Source: Palsa-504 sp963808315
GTDB lineage: Bacteria > Actinomycetota > Actinomycetes > Streptosporangiales > Streptosporangiaceae
Assembly (NCBI GenBank): GCA_963808315.1
Contig: CAWEFK010000017.1
Location: forward strand, 1-64,000
DNA: 64,000 nucleotides
Direction of reading: 5' to 3'
This document shows positions 1 through 9,207 of the stretch, in pieces. Each line of letters opens with the position of its first letter. Within the stretch, counting starts at the first letter, position 1. The translations under genes were made by a program, and so were the position numbers. The notes beneath the pieces are model-generated. The model did no database searches. It had not been told where the DNA came from and worked only from the letters and a program-made list of their open reading frames with translations.

Positions 1-1
1 G

Positions 2-2100
2 CTACCGCCCCTTGGCCAGCCGCCCCGCCCGCACCACCAGCATGGTCACGTCGTCGAGCAGGTTGCCGCCGCTGAAATCGAGCATGGCCCGGCGCATCGC
101 CGCCACCAGCTGGTCGGCCGGGTACCCGGCCAGGCCGGTGAGCTCGTCGGCCAGCCGGTCCTGAAAGTAGGTGCGGCCCGGGCCACGGGCCTGAGCCACC
201 CCGTCGGTGTAGAGGAACAGCGCGTCGCCCGGATCCATCCCCAGCTGCTGGACGGCCGGCTCGGCGTCGGAGAAAAGCCCGAGCGGAAGCCCGCCGCCGT
301 TCATCATCCGGACCCGGCCGTCGGCCCGCAGCAGGACCGCGGCCGGATGGCCGGCGCTGGCGATGGCCACCTGCAGCTTGCCGTCCAGCCAGCTCAGGTG
401 GGCGACGTTGGCGGTGACGAAGCCGCCGTCCAGCGCGAACTCCTCGGCCAGCACGATCTCGTTCGTCCCGGCCAGCACCTCACCCGGCTCGGCGCAGCGG
501 CGGGCAAGCACCCGGATCGCGTGCCGCGCCGCGGCCGTCACAGCGGCGGCCTCTTCGCCCTTGCCGCAGACGTCGCCGACGGCCACGCCCCAGCCGTCGG
601 GCGTCGGCGTACACGTCGTAGAAGTCGCCGCCAACCTCCGGGTCCTCGGCCGCGGCGATGTAGGTGGCCGCGACGTCGACGCCGGGGATCTCCGGCATCT
701 TCCGCGGCAGCAGGCTCGCGTGCAGCGCGTCGGCGGTGTCCGAACGGCGCCGGAACGTCCGGTCCACCCGGATGGCCAGGGCCATCTGCTGGCCGAGCTC
801 TTCGACCAGCGCGAGGTCGGCCACCTCGAAGTGCCCGTCCCGGGCGCGCCGGACCAGGGTCAGCACCCCGTACCGGTTCTCGCTGTCCGACAGCGGCACG
901 GAAAGCACCGAGGTGGCGTTCAAGCAGGGCCAGCAGCGGCTCGCCGTCGGGCCCGTCGCCGAGGACGCCGGGTCCTCGGCGTGGGCGATGAGGGCGGACC
1001 GGCCCGACTCGTGCACCGTGCAGGGAACCGATCCGGACGGCGGGTCGACCGCGGATACCGCGCTGGTCAGCTCGGCCAGCCCCACGTCGTCCGGGCCGAG
1101 CACGAACTGCCGTCGCATCCGGTGCCTGCGCTCAAGGTCGACGATTACCCAGGCGGTCAGTTCGCCGGCGATCAGCCGGGCGCACCGCTGCATGCGTCCT
1201 TGACTCGCTGAAACCCTCGTTCTCAAGCAGCAGCCGGGCCATCGCCGTGATCAGGTCGAGGCGCCGGGTAATGGCCTGCACCGCCCCGAGCGCCGCCGGG
1301 ATCCCCGGCGGGGAGCCGTCACGCGCTGGTGCCTGGATCTCCTCCGGTGATACGGCCACCTCCGGTGTCTCGGCCTGGTCCGGTGCGCGGGCCTTGGCTG
1401 CGGCGGTGGTGTTGCCCGGGGACGTGGTTCTGGCGGGGGCGCGGTTCTGGCCGGGGGCGTGGTTCTGGCCGGGGGCGTCCTTGGGCTGGGGGGCGCCGTT
1501 TCGGCGGGGACGTCCTTCGGCCGGGGTCGCGGCCGGATCGCGATCATCACGGGGTCGGCCTCGCCGCGGACGGCGACCCGGCCGATGATCAGCTCTGCGG
1601 GCACCAGGCCGTTCTCGGCCAGCAGGCTGCACGTGATCCGGCGCTGCTTGCCGGTCCTGGCGACCGCGGTGAGCTGAGAGTTGACCGCGGCCCGCGACGG
1701 CAGGTTCACGAAGGCGGTGAACGGCCGGCCGGTCGCGTATCCGGGCTTGGCCCCGATCAGGTCGCCCGCCGCCCGGTTGACCCGCTGGACGGTGCCGTCC
1801 CTGGTGAGCAGGAACAACGGGACCGGGGTGTCCTGGAACGCCGCGCGGAGCAGGCTGCGCTCGGCGTTGTCGCTGCCCGGGGGCTGACTCGGCTCGGCCG
1901 GCCGCCTGGCGGAGCCGTCCGGCGCGGCCTCGGCCGCCCTGAGCAGGTCGATGGCCCCCTCGAGCTCGGCGAACGCGGCATCCAGCACGTCCTGGGGCTC
2001 GGCGCCCCGGGACCTGGCCGCCTGCCGCAGCGCGGCGTACCTGGCCTCGAGCTCGGCGACCTGGAGGGCGCCGCCGGGCCGGAGCTGACGCTTCGCTCAT
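2..2100 (-). CDS. PAS-GAF-PP2C (SpoIIE-type) serine phosphatase, interrupted by several frameshifts
   Basis: Last gene of the rsb operon. Reading on the minus strand there is a PAS domain (about 1870-1690), a long Ala/Pro-rich linker, a GAF domain (about 1200-790) and a C-terminal SpoIIE/PP2C domain ending at the TAG at 2-4. The phosphatase core is visible as GGDFYDVY followed in another frame by GDVCGKG and DDVTML. The parts lie in different frames. Breaks fall near 2070, near 1490 (a G6 tract), near 1215 and near 600. A start at 2100 (MSEASAPA) is the most plausible. The family dephosphorylates STAS anti-anti-sigma factors after sensing a ligand through PAS/GAF. Coding character persists throughout, so sequencing indels are likelier than decay, but a pseudogene is possible. 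Confidence 0.75.
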
Positions 2101-3707
2101 CGACCAGTCCCTCCGCGACCTCGGTCACCGGGATCCGCCGCAGCGCGATCATCGCCACGTCATCCTCCCGGGGGCCGAAGATGGACGTCAGGTGGTTGCT
2201 GAACGCCTCGATGCCGGCGGCCTGGACTTCCTGGGCGGCCACGCGCAGCTTCTCCAGGTTAGCGTCGAGGAAGACGCTCCGCTCCTCCACCAGGCCATCG
2301 GTCATCAGTAGCACGGTACCCCCCATCGGGAGGAAAGCCGTTTCTACGTGCGGCTCGTGCATGGGCAGCCCGAGCAGCAGGCCGCCCTCGCCCAGGTAGG
2401 TCGCGCTGGTCCCGGTGACAAGCAGCAGGGGCATGTGCCCGCAGTTCACCACCTGCAGGTCACCGGAGGCGGGATCGACCAGGGCCAGGCACAGCGTCGC
2501 GATGATGCCCGGGTGATAGCGCCGCAAGACCTCGTTGACCAGGCCGGTGATGGCCAGCGGCGAGTGATCTTCGACGGCGAAGGCCCGCAGCGCGTGCCTG
2601 AGCTCGCCCATCACGGTGGCCGCGTGCAGCGAGTGCCCCTGCACGTCGCCGATCGCGACGAGCACCTTGCCCTGCCAGGGCAGCGCCTCGTAAAAGTCGC
2701 CGCCGACTTCGACCTGGTCGCTGGCCGGCATGTAGCGGTAGGACATGGCCAGGCCCGGGATCTCGGGCAGCGCGACGGGCAGGAAGCTCCGCTGCAGGGT
2801 CAGGGCGACCAGGTGCTCGTCGGCGTAAGAGCGGAGCGCTTGCCCCGCGAGCGCGACGGACTGCACGAGCTGACGGAGGATCTGCTGGTCCTCGGGGCCC
2901 GCTACGCCCGCGCGGGCCACGGTCAGCACGACCGGCGGGCGGTCCGGCTTGATCCTGGCCGCCGCCAGGCAGACATCGCCCCGCAGGGTGCTGTCCGGGA
3001 CCAGCCGGAGCCAGTCGTCCCGGCGGCACCATCATGGCCACGTTAACCTCGCCGGGGCGCAGCGCATGCCCGGCCACCTGGTCCGCCAGTCCCGCGGGCC
3101 CGCCGCGCAGCGCGGGCTCGGGTCGCTGCGGCGACGCGGACATCCTGCGGACCTGGCCATCCGGCATCTCCAGGATGAGGACGGCCTCCACGGCGAAGAT
3201 CTCCGCGGCTCCGGCGGCGGCGGTGCGGGCCAGCCCGTCGAAGGTTTCCGCGGCGTTGATCCGGAGCGTCACCCTGGTCAGCGCGGCCAGCAGGGCCGCC
3301 GCCCGTTCGGCGCGCTGCCGGGCCCGGTAGTAGCGCAGCGCGGCCATGACGACGGCGAGCAGCTCCTCGGGTTCGGTCGGCTCGGTCAGGTAGGCGTCGG
3401 CGCCCTGGGTCAGTCCCGCGGCCCGGTCGGCGACCGTGATGGCGGTCGCCGAGACCTGGACCACCGGAATCGCCGCGGTCCGCGGGTTGCCCTTGATCTG
3501 CCGGCAGACGTCGTAGCCGGTCATGTCGGGCAGGTTGACGTCGAGCAGGATCAGCTCGGCCGCGGCGGCCAGCTCCAGCGCCTCGTGGCCGGTGGAAGCC
3601 TCGGTCACGGTATGGCCGGCCCGCCGCAGCCAGGTGCACAAGATGTAGCGCTTGGCCTCGTCGTCGTCGACGACCAGGACCTTGGCCGGGGCATCGGCAT
3701 CGGTCAT
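2099..3707 (-). CDS. Response-regulator PP2C phosphatase (REC-GAF-SpoIIE), one frameshift
   Basis: Predicted RsbU/RsbP-like phosphatase controlled by a receiver domain. Residues 1-120 are a REC domain (VLVVDDDEA, phospho-acceptor in LLDVNLPDM). Residues about 145-300 are a GAF domain. The PP2C domain starts near residue 330 (VGGDFYEALPW, then IGDVQGHSLHAATVM and FGPREDDVAMI). The REC-GAF part runs from the ATG at 3707. After NVAMM the frame changes near 3020 and continues as DDWLRLVPDS. The C-terminal end is uncertain because the phosphatase frame reads through the next gene's start. It lies just downstream of the hybrid kinase stop, so that kinase may phosphorylate its REC domain (inference). 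Confidence 0.8.
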
Positions 3708-3710
3708 CGG

Positions 3711-5379
3711 TCACCTCGCGGGTCTGCCGCGCAGGGCGGCGCGGATGGTGAACTCGAGCCGCTCCGCGGTGAGCTCGTCTTTGCGCAGCACCGCGCCGGC
3801 CCGGGACGGCGGCGGCACATCCGCGCCGGTGATGACGATCGCGGGCAAGCGAGGCGGGCAGCCGGGCCAGCAGAGCGCTGCCGTCCAGGCCCGGCATCCG
3901 GTAATCGGTCAGCACGAGGTCGACGTGATGGTCGGCGAGGATGGCCAGCACCTGGTCGCCATCGGTGGCCTCAATCAGGCGGTCCGCCATGGAGGTGAGC
4001 ATTCCCTTGAGCAGCTGCCGGAAGCCGGCGTCGTCGTCGGCGACTACGACGGTACCCAGGGCCGGAGTCCCGTGCGGCAAGTTGAGCACGACCGTCGTCC
4101 CCTGACCCGGCGCACTGGTCAATTCCAGGTTTCCGCCAAGTATCCGGGCGAGCCTGCTGGCGTAGGGCAGGCCCAGGCCGGTGCCGCCCCGGCGGATGCC
4201 AGGCACCTGGTAAAACTCCTCGAAGACGTGCCCGTGCAGGCCGGGCGGGATGCCGATGCCGGTGTCGGCGACGCTGATGGCCAGGTGATCGCCGACGACC
4301 TGCGCGCTCAGCGCGACCTCACCGCGATCGGTGTACTTGATGCCGTTGGACAGCAGGTTGCGCAGGATATGAGTCAGCGCGATCTCGTCGGTCAAGATGA
4401 GGTCCGGGGTATCCGGGTCGTCCTCGTCGCCGACGACCACGCGAACCGGCTTGCCTGCCGCCATCGGCCGTGCCAGCGCGCTGAGCCGGCCGAACAGCGC
4501 GCGCAGGCTGACCACGGCCGGGTCGATGCGCAGCTGTCCCGACTCGGCCTTGGCCACGTCCAGCAGGTCGTTCACCAGGGCGAGCAGGACGCTGCCCGAA
4601 TTCCTGATCAGGTCGGCCTGGTAGAGCCGCTCGGGATCGAGGCCGCGGCCGTCGGCGTCGGGCTCGGCCAGGAGCCTGGCCAGCCCGATGATGGAATTCA
4701 GCGGCGTCCGCAGCTCGTGGCTGACGTTCGCCCAGAACCTGTCCTTGGACTCCGACGCCGCTCGCAGCCGGTCGGATTTTTCGTCAAGCTCCGCGTACAG
4801 CGCCACCACACCGCGGTTGGTCTGCTCAAGCTCCTCCGACAGCTCACTGTACAGGGCCATCACGCCGCGGTTGGTTTCCTGCAGCTCGGCGTTGAGCAGG
4901 ACAAGCTGCTCTTTTTGCCGCCGCAGATCGCCGAGCGCGGAGATCAGGTCGGCGTTCTGCCGCCTGAGCTCATCGGTCGCGGACGGCGGCCGCACGGCGG
5001 CCAGCTGCTCAGCGACCATCCGCATGTCCGGCCGGACATCCGGCAGCCGCCGCTTGGCCATCCGGACGACCGGCCCGCTGGCGGTCACCTTGTCCATGAG
5101 CCGGCTGGCCGCGGCGATGCCCTCGGCCGGCGGCTCGCCGTCGAACGTGGCGGTCAGCAGCAGGTCGGTGGCGTCGATGCCGAACGCGATCACCGCGGTC
5201 CGCCCGGCCGTGATCGCGCTGCGGCCGATCTCGCTGATCGCGGTGGCCACCCGGATCTGATCCTGGAGGTCCAGGGCCAGGCTGGCGGCCACCCCGCGAC
5301 CGAGCTGACGCGCCGCGTAGACGCCGGCCAGATCGCGGACGTCCAGCCGGGCGAGTTCGCTGCTCACGTCGCTGATCAT
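3711..5379 (-). CDS. Hybrid sensor histidine kinase with N-terminal RsbT-like region and C-terminal receiver
   Basis: Residues 1-125 resemble the anti-sigma ATPase fold, but the N-box Asn appears replaced (ISEIGRS), so this module may not bind ATP. A coiled coil with two related copies of TNRGV.ALY.EL follows. HisKA is at about residue 216 (NVSHELRTPLNS, phospho-His). HATPase_c carries NLLSNGIKYTD, DTGIGIP and GGTGLGLP. A receiver begins near residue 441 (VVVADDDAG; acceptor in LTDYRMPG). A single extra T at 3847-3848 shifts the frame after RLPASL. In the other frame the receiver finishes normally with LPAIVITGAD and stops at 3711-3713. The gene overlaps the upstream gene by ATGA and precedes the REC-GAF-PP2C by 3 bp. 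No membrane segment is visible, so it is probably cytosolic. Confidence 0.87.
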
Positions 5380-6392
5380 GTGGTCAGCACCACCACGCCG
5401 GCGTCATCGCGGTGAATTCCCGCCTCGGCCAGCAGCACCGCCGCTATCAGCAGGGGATCCTTGGTCTGCACGCCGGGCACGGCGGCGACCTCCCAGCGGC
5501 TGGAAATGCCGTCGGAGTGCAGGATGACGGCCGCACCCGGCGGCACCTCGTAGTCGAACTGCCGGAAGGCGCGCGCCTGGTAGCCGGCGATCCCCGGCAC
5601 CGACAGCATGCTCTTGCGGCCGTCGGCGGACAAGATGAAACCCGCCACGTTGCCGAGCCCCGCGAACCGCGCCACCTGCCCGCAGACCTGCACGATGGCG
5701 ACGGCCCCGCCGCGGGTGCCGGTCATCCGCCGGTGCACCCGCTCGAGCAAGGCGGCCGGCTCACCCGCGGGCCCGGCCAGGACCGCGGCCATCGCCGCCG
5801 CGGACGCCGCCGCGGCCAGCGGGCCATGACCCAGGCCGTCGGCCAGCACGACGGTGACGGCGTCATCGGTCCGGATCGCCCCGAACGCATCTCCGCATTC
5901 GGCCTCGCCGCTGATCGGCCTGACCAGGCCCGCGCAGCGGATGACCGGAGGGCCGGGCACCGGCCAGAACCGGGCCAGCAGCGCCGTTCCGTGGCCCGGC
6001 GTGGAGTACAGGTCGCTGACGTCGGCGAGCCGCCTGATCGCGCCCAGCCCGATACCCAGGGACCCGGCGGTGGAATGGCCGTCTCGCAGGGCCGCGCCGA
6101 CATCGGGCAGCCCCGGCCCCGCATCGATGGTGACCATGTCGATCCCGGGCCGCTCCGCCCCCCGGTTGACCTGCAGCAGCATCGATCCCTGGCGCGCGTG
6201 CTTGGGCAGGTTCGAGGCCGCCTCGGTCACGGCCAGCGCGAGCTGGTCGGCGCGGGCGGCCGGGAACTGGAGCCGGTCCGCCATCGCCAGCGCGGCGTTC
6301 CGGCAGGCCCCGACGGCGCTGGGGTCCTCGACCGACAGCCAGCGCATGTCGTCGGGCGACGGAGCCTGCACCGGCCAGGTCAGCGGGACCAC
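5376..6392 (-). CDS. HATPase-PP2C fusion, RsbX-like serine phosphatase
   Basis: Residues 1-140 form an anti-sigma-type HATPase (LALAVTEAASNLPKHA, DAGPGLPD, SLGIGLGAIRR). Residues about 150-338 form a small SpoIIE/PP2C domain (GDAFGAI, VLADGLGHG, HSDGISS). This architecture normally follows rsbT in actinobacterial rsbRST operons. It is thought to act as the RsbX-type reset phosphatase of the stressosome, removing phosphate from RsbS/RsbR. Its start overlaps the rsbT end by 13 bp and its stop overlaps the hybrid kinase start (ATGA), so translational coupling is likely. No frame damage is seen. Assignment to the RsbX role rests on position and architecture, not on a unique motif. Confidence 0.85.
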   Translation of the reverse strand: MVPLTWPVQAPSPDDMRWLSVEDPSAVGACRNAALAMADRLQFPAARADQLALAVTEAASNLPKHARQGSMLLQVNRGAERPGIDMVTIDAGPGLPDVGAALRDGHSTAGSLGIGLGAIRRLADVSDLYSTPGHGTALLARFWPVPGPPVIRCAGLVRPISGEAECGDAFGAIRTDDAVTVVLADGLGHGPLAAAASAAAMAAVLAGPAGEPAALLERVHRRMTGTRGGAVAIVQVCGQVARFAGLGNVAGFILSADGRKSMLSVPGIAGYQARAFRQFDYEVPPGAAVILHSDGISSRWEVAAVPGVQTKDPLLIAAVLLAEAGIHRDDAGVVVLTT

Positions 6393-6778
6393 TTGACGAC
6401 CACGACGCTGGTGCCGCCGGCTGCCTTGGAGATCAGCTCGAACTCATCGACGAGCCGGCGTGCCCCGGACAGGCCCAGGCCAAGTCCCGAACCCGAGCTC
6501 CAGCCATCGGTCAGGGCCAGGTCGATATCGGGGATGCCCGGGCCGTCGTCGGTAAAGTCGATCCTGACGCCGGGCCGGCCACGGTCCGAGGTGACCACCT
6601 CGACCCGGGCCATCCCGCCGCCGCCGTACACCAGGGCGTTACGGGCCAGCTCGCTGGCGGCGGTCACGATCTTGGTCTGGTCGACCAGGGAAAGCCCGTT
6701 CTTCGCCGCCACCACCCGCACATGCTGCCGGACGCGGACGACATCGTCACCTGATGTGATCGGCAGCTCATCCATCAC
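6380..6778 (-). CDS. rsbT: Anti-sigma regulatory serine/threonine kinase RsbT
   Basis: 132-residue single-domain GHKL kinase, the usual RsbT length. The N-box is ELARNALVYGGGG, the G1 box is DDGPGIPD, and the lid and G2 region carry GSGLGLGLSGARR. In the stressosome model RsbT is held by RsbR-RsbS complexes. On stress it phosphorylates both, is released, and activates a downstream phosphatase. The start overlaps the rsbS stop (ATGA) and the C-terminus overlaps the HATPase-PP2C gene. The order rsbR-rsbS-rsbT is canonical. Confidence 0.93.
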   Translation of the reverse strand: MMDELPITSGDDVVRVRQHVRVVAAKNGLSLVDQTKIVTAASELARNALVYGGGGMARVEVVTSDRGRPGVRIDFTDDGPGIPDIDLALTDGWSSGSGLGLGLSGARRLVDEFELISKAAGGTSVVVVKWSR

Positions 6779-7128
6779 GAGCTTCCGTTCAACAGCGCCA
6801 GGCCCTTCTCCGCATTCAGGGCGGTGCGCACGCCGCGCAGGGACAGGCCAAGCTCGGTCAGCGTGATCGCCACCGCCGGGCGCATGCCGACCAGGACCGT
6901 CTCGGCGTCGAACAACCTCGATATCGAGCCGATCGTGGTCAGCATCCGGCCGATAAAGGAGTCCACGATCTCCACCGCGGTGATGTCGATGATCACGCCG
7001 TGCGCCCGGGTGGCGACCAGCTGCTCGGCCAGATCTTCTTGGAGCAGGATGACGCTCTCGTCCTGCAGGTCGATCTGGATGGAGACGAACAGCGTGGACC
7101 CGAGTTTCAGGATCGGCACCCGGTCCAT
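6775..7128 (-). CDS. rsbS: Stressosome STAS scaffold protein RsbS
   Basis: 117 residues, one STAS domain. The segment DITAVEIVDSFIGR contains the conserved serine (Ser57 here) that matches the RsbT target serine of Bacillus RsbS (Ser59). The start ATG at 7126-7128 shares its A with the TGA of rsbR (TGATG), which fixes the start; longer upstream readings in this frame are antisense-like. It co-assembles with RsbR into the stressosome core and sequesters RsbT. Confidence 0.93.
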   Translation of the reverse strand: MDRVPILKLGSTLFVSIQIDLQDESVILLQEDLAEQLVATRAHGVIIDITAVEIVDSFIGRMLTTIGSISRLFDAETVLVGMRPAVAITLTELGLSLRGVRTALNAEKGLALLNGSS

Positions 7129-7949
7129 CAGGCCGGGCCGACCTTCAGCCCGGCCCGGCGCAGCGCGTGCGCCAGCGCGTCGGCGAGCGTCGCCTTGGTG
7201 GCGATGTCGCCGAACTCGATGCCGAGCGCCACGATGGTCTGCGCGACCTGCGGCCGGATGCCGGACAGGGTGCATTCGGCCCCGAGCAGGCGGGCGGCGC
7301 TCACGGTCTTGAGCAGGTGCTGCGCCACCTCGGTGTCCACCGTCGGGACGCCGGTGATGTCGAGCACGGCGTGGTCGGCTCCGGTCGCCACCAGGGTCTC
7401 GAGCAGCTTCTCCATGACCAGCTGGGTGCGGGCCGAGTCCAGCGTGCCGACCAGCGGCACGGCGATGATGCCGTCCCACAGCCGGACCACGGGGGTCGAC
7501 AGCTCCATCATGGAAGCGGACTGGTCGGTGATGATCCGTTCCCGGGCGGTTACGTAGATCTCGAAGGTATGCAGGCCGAGCTCGTCGATCAGGCGGGAGA
7601 AGGCCAGGAACTCGGGGACCAGGTCAGCGGCGTCCGCGACAAGTTCGTAGACGGCGTCCTTGAGCGAGAACACGGCCAGCGCCGTCTCACTCGGCGTGAA
7701 GCCGCTCCGGGCCCGGGCTCGAGAGAGCTCGGCCAGGGCCGCCCGCAGCTCCCCGGCCGCCGACTCGTCCGTTCCGGCCATGACCCGGAGGGCCAGTGAG
7801 TAGATGTCTTCAAGCTCACGCCGTACTTCGAGGGCCGAGCTACGGCCGCGGACGCCCGCCGCCACCAGGTCGCTCCAGCGGCCGACGATCTTGTCCTGAT
7901 GGTCGCGCATGAACGCGGCCATCCGCGCCTGGCTGCCGTCAACGTCCAT
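7128..7949 (-). CDS. rsbR: Stressosome sensor protein RsbR
   Basis: 273 residues. The N-terminal half is all-helical, the non-haem globin-like sensor region typical of RsbR (residues about 10-150). The C-terminal half is a STAS domain with VLDITGVPTVDTEVAQ, which holds the threonine region phosphorylated by RsbT in homologues. An AGGGA lies 9 nt upstream of the ATG at 7949. It is the first gene of a seven-gene minus-strand operon in which nearly all junctions overlap. The sensor input is unknown; no haem- or flavin-binding motif is recognisable. Confidence 0.92.
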   Translation of the reverse strand: MDVDGSQARMAAFMRDHQDKIVGRWSDLVAAGVRGRSSALEVRRELEDIYSLALRVMAGTDESAAGELRAALAELSRARARSGFTPSETALAVFSLKDAVYELVADAADLVPEFLAFSRLIDELGLHTFEIYVTARERIITDQSASMMELSTPVVRLWDGIIAVPLVGTLDSARTQLVMEKLLETLVATGADHAVLDITGVPTVDTEVAQHLLKTVSAARLLGAECTLSGIRPQVAQTIVALGIEFGDIATKATLADALAHALRRAGLKVGPA

Positions 7950-8069
7950 GAGTACGCATCCCTGTGCATCGGTTGCCTGTTAATAAGGTTCGCCCGTACG
8001 GGCCAACAGTACATCGGGCGGGTCGAGGCTAACGCTCAGACGGCAAGCCCGGAAAGGACCGGGCCTACG

Positions 8070-8546
8070 ATGCGGGATGGGGCATACGATTCGGGTAACC
8101 GTTCTCGTTCAGCCGATATGTTGGAGCGCCGGGTGGCAGAGCCCCGCTTTTCGATCGAACCGCACGACGCTGGCGTCGTGGTGGCCATTGGTGGCGAGCT
8201 TGACGTCACCTCCAGCCAGCAGTTCGATGACTTCCTGACGGAAGCATGCCCCGGCCGCGACCGGCTGATCCTCGACCTGTCCGGCGTGGACTTCATGGAC
8301 ACGAGCGCGCTGGCTGTCATCGTCAGCCACTGGCGTCGCCACGTCGAAGCGGGCGGCGGGTTCTTCCTGGCCGGCGCGCGCTATCGCTACACCAAGGCCC
8401 TATGGATAACAGGCCTCGCCGACCGGCTGCCGATGTACGACAGCGTCGACGAGGCCCTGTCAGCCGCCCGGCCTGACCCTGGCGCCGACGCCGCTCGGGG
8501 CGGCGCCAGGGAGTCAGCCGGGCCGGATGCCACCGCCGCCGGATGA
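8070..8546 (+). CDS. STAS-domain anti-sigma factor antagonist
   Basis: 158 residues with a STAS domain at about 30-130. The core is LILDLSGVDFMDTSALAVIV, and DTSA holds the usual phosphoserine of SpoIIAA/RsbV-type antagonists. The ATG at 8070 is preferred because GGAAAGGA lies about 11 nt upstream; an ATG at 8118 is an alternative. The Ala/Gly-rich tail is probably disordered. It is divergent from rsbR and is a likely substrate of the PP2C phosphatases encoded next door (inference from family and context). Confidence 0.88.
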   Translation: MRDGAYDSGNRSRSADMLERRVAEPRFSIEPHDAGVVVAIGGELDVTSSQQFDDFLTEACPGRDRLILDLSGVDFMDTSALAVIVSHWRRHVEAGGGFFLAGARYRYTKALWITGLADRLPMYDSVDEALSAARPDPGADAARGGARESAGPDATAAG

Positions 8547-8565
8547 GCGAGCGGCGGTGGCGTGG

Positions 8566-8733
8566 TCACCAGCGGTACCAACGACCCCGCGATGAGCCTT
8601 CGCCCATCCGGACGAGGAAACCGATCAGCCAGATCACCAAGACGACGAGGGCGATCCACCAGAGGATGTGAATCGCGAATCCGAGCCCGCCAAGGATTAG
8701 GGCGAGCAGCAGAACGAGCAAAATGATGGCCAT
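8566..8733 (-). CDS. 55-residue hydrophobic membrane protein (lmo0937/DUF5670-like)
   Basis: A short gene with an almost wholly hydrophobic sequence: two membrane-spanning segments separated by about two residues (around HILWW), then a basic, aromatic tail ending RWYRW. A good ribosome-binding site (GAAGGA) lies 9 nt before the ATG. Proteins of this size and character commonly sit beside CsbD genes and are associated with general stress, as here. The exact function is unknown. Confidence 0.8.
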   Translation of the reverse strand: MAIILLVLLLALILGGLGFAIHILWWIALVVLVIWLIGFLVRMGEGSSRGRWYRW

Positions 8734-8781
8734 GAGGTTGTTCCTTCTTTCTGTATGGCCACGGGGGGCGGGAACCGTGTA

Positions 8782-8838
8782 CCCGGCTATCGGGGATTCA
8801 CACCAGCTGAGCCGGTACAGAATCGGCCGATAGCCGGG
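8782..8838. other. Long hairpin between csbD and the hydrophobic-protein gene
   Basis: Perfect 12-bp arms CCCGGCTATCGG (8782-8793) and CCGATAGCCGGG (8827-8838). After a small bulge, the inner arms GATTC and GAATC extend the stem. It lies after the CsbD stop and before the start of the next minus-strand gene, where it could act as an attenuator, a processing signal or a partial terminator. There is no clear T-run, so a simple Rho-independent terminator is not shown. Confidence 0.6.
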
Positions 8839-8851
8839 AAACCTTCTACTG

Positions 8852-9034
8852 CTATGGCTTCAGGTTCTTGACGGCGTCCTTGACCTTCTCGCCGGCCTGC
8901 TTGACGTTGGCACTCGTCTGATCGGCGGTGCCCTCGGCCTCAAGCCGTTCGTTGCCAACGGCCTTGCCGGTCGTCTCCTTGGCCTTGCCCTTGACCTCTT
9001 CGGCCTTGTTGTTTGCCTTGTCGGCAGTGCTCAT
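8852..9034 (-). CDS. CsbD-family general stress protein
   Basis: 60 residues, charged and lysine-rich, with the CsbD signature KAEEVKGKAKETTGKAVGN near the N-terminus and repeated K.A.E. stretches. The family is a sigma-B-regulated, intrinsically soluble stress protein of unknown mechanism. The ATG at 9034 has AAGGA about 7 nt upstream. Its position among partner-switching regulators supports membership in the same stress regulon. Confidence 0.92.
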   Translation of the reverse strand: MSTADKANNKAEEVKGKAKETTGKAVGNERLEAEGTADQTSANVKQAGEKVKDAVKNLKP

Positions 9035-9148
9035 GGCCGTTCCTTTCCTTGAAGACCGTGGTGCGTGTCTGCCCTCCACTGCCCACGAGGCCGGGTTCAT
9101 AACGTCCGGCGCACAGTTTTCCCTCCCTGGCTGGTACCCGTGGTGCCC

Positions 9149-9172
9149 GTTTGACCCGCGCAGCCGGGGTAG
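9149..9172 (+). promoter_or_regulatory. Candidate sigma-B-like promoter
   Basis: GTTT at 9149-9152 and GGGTAG at 9167-9172 are separated by 14 bp. This matches the general-stress sigma pattern GTTT-N14-16-GGGTA. It lies 35 bp upstream of the TTG start of the PAS-PP2C-HATPase-STAS gene. It is a pattern match only. Confidence 0.5.
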
Positions 9173-9207
9173 AAGGGCTTGCACCCGAAGAAGCAGGAGG
9201 TCGCATC

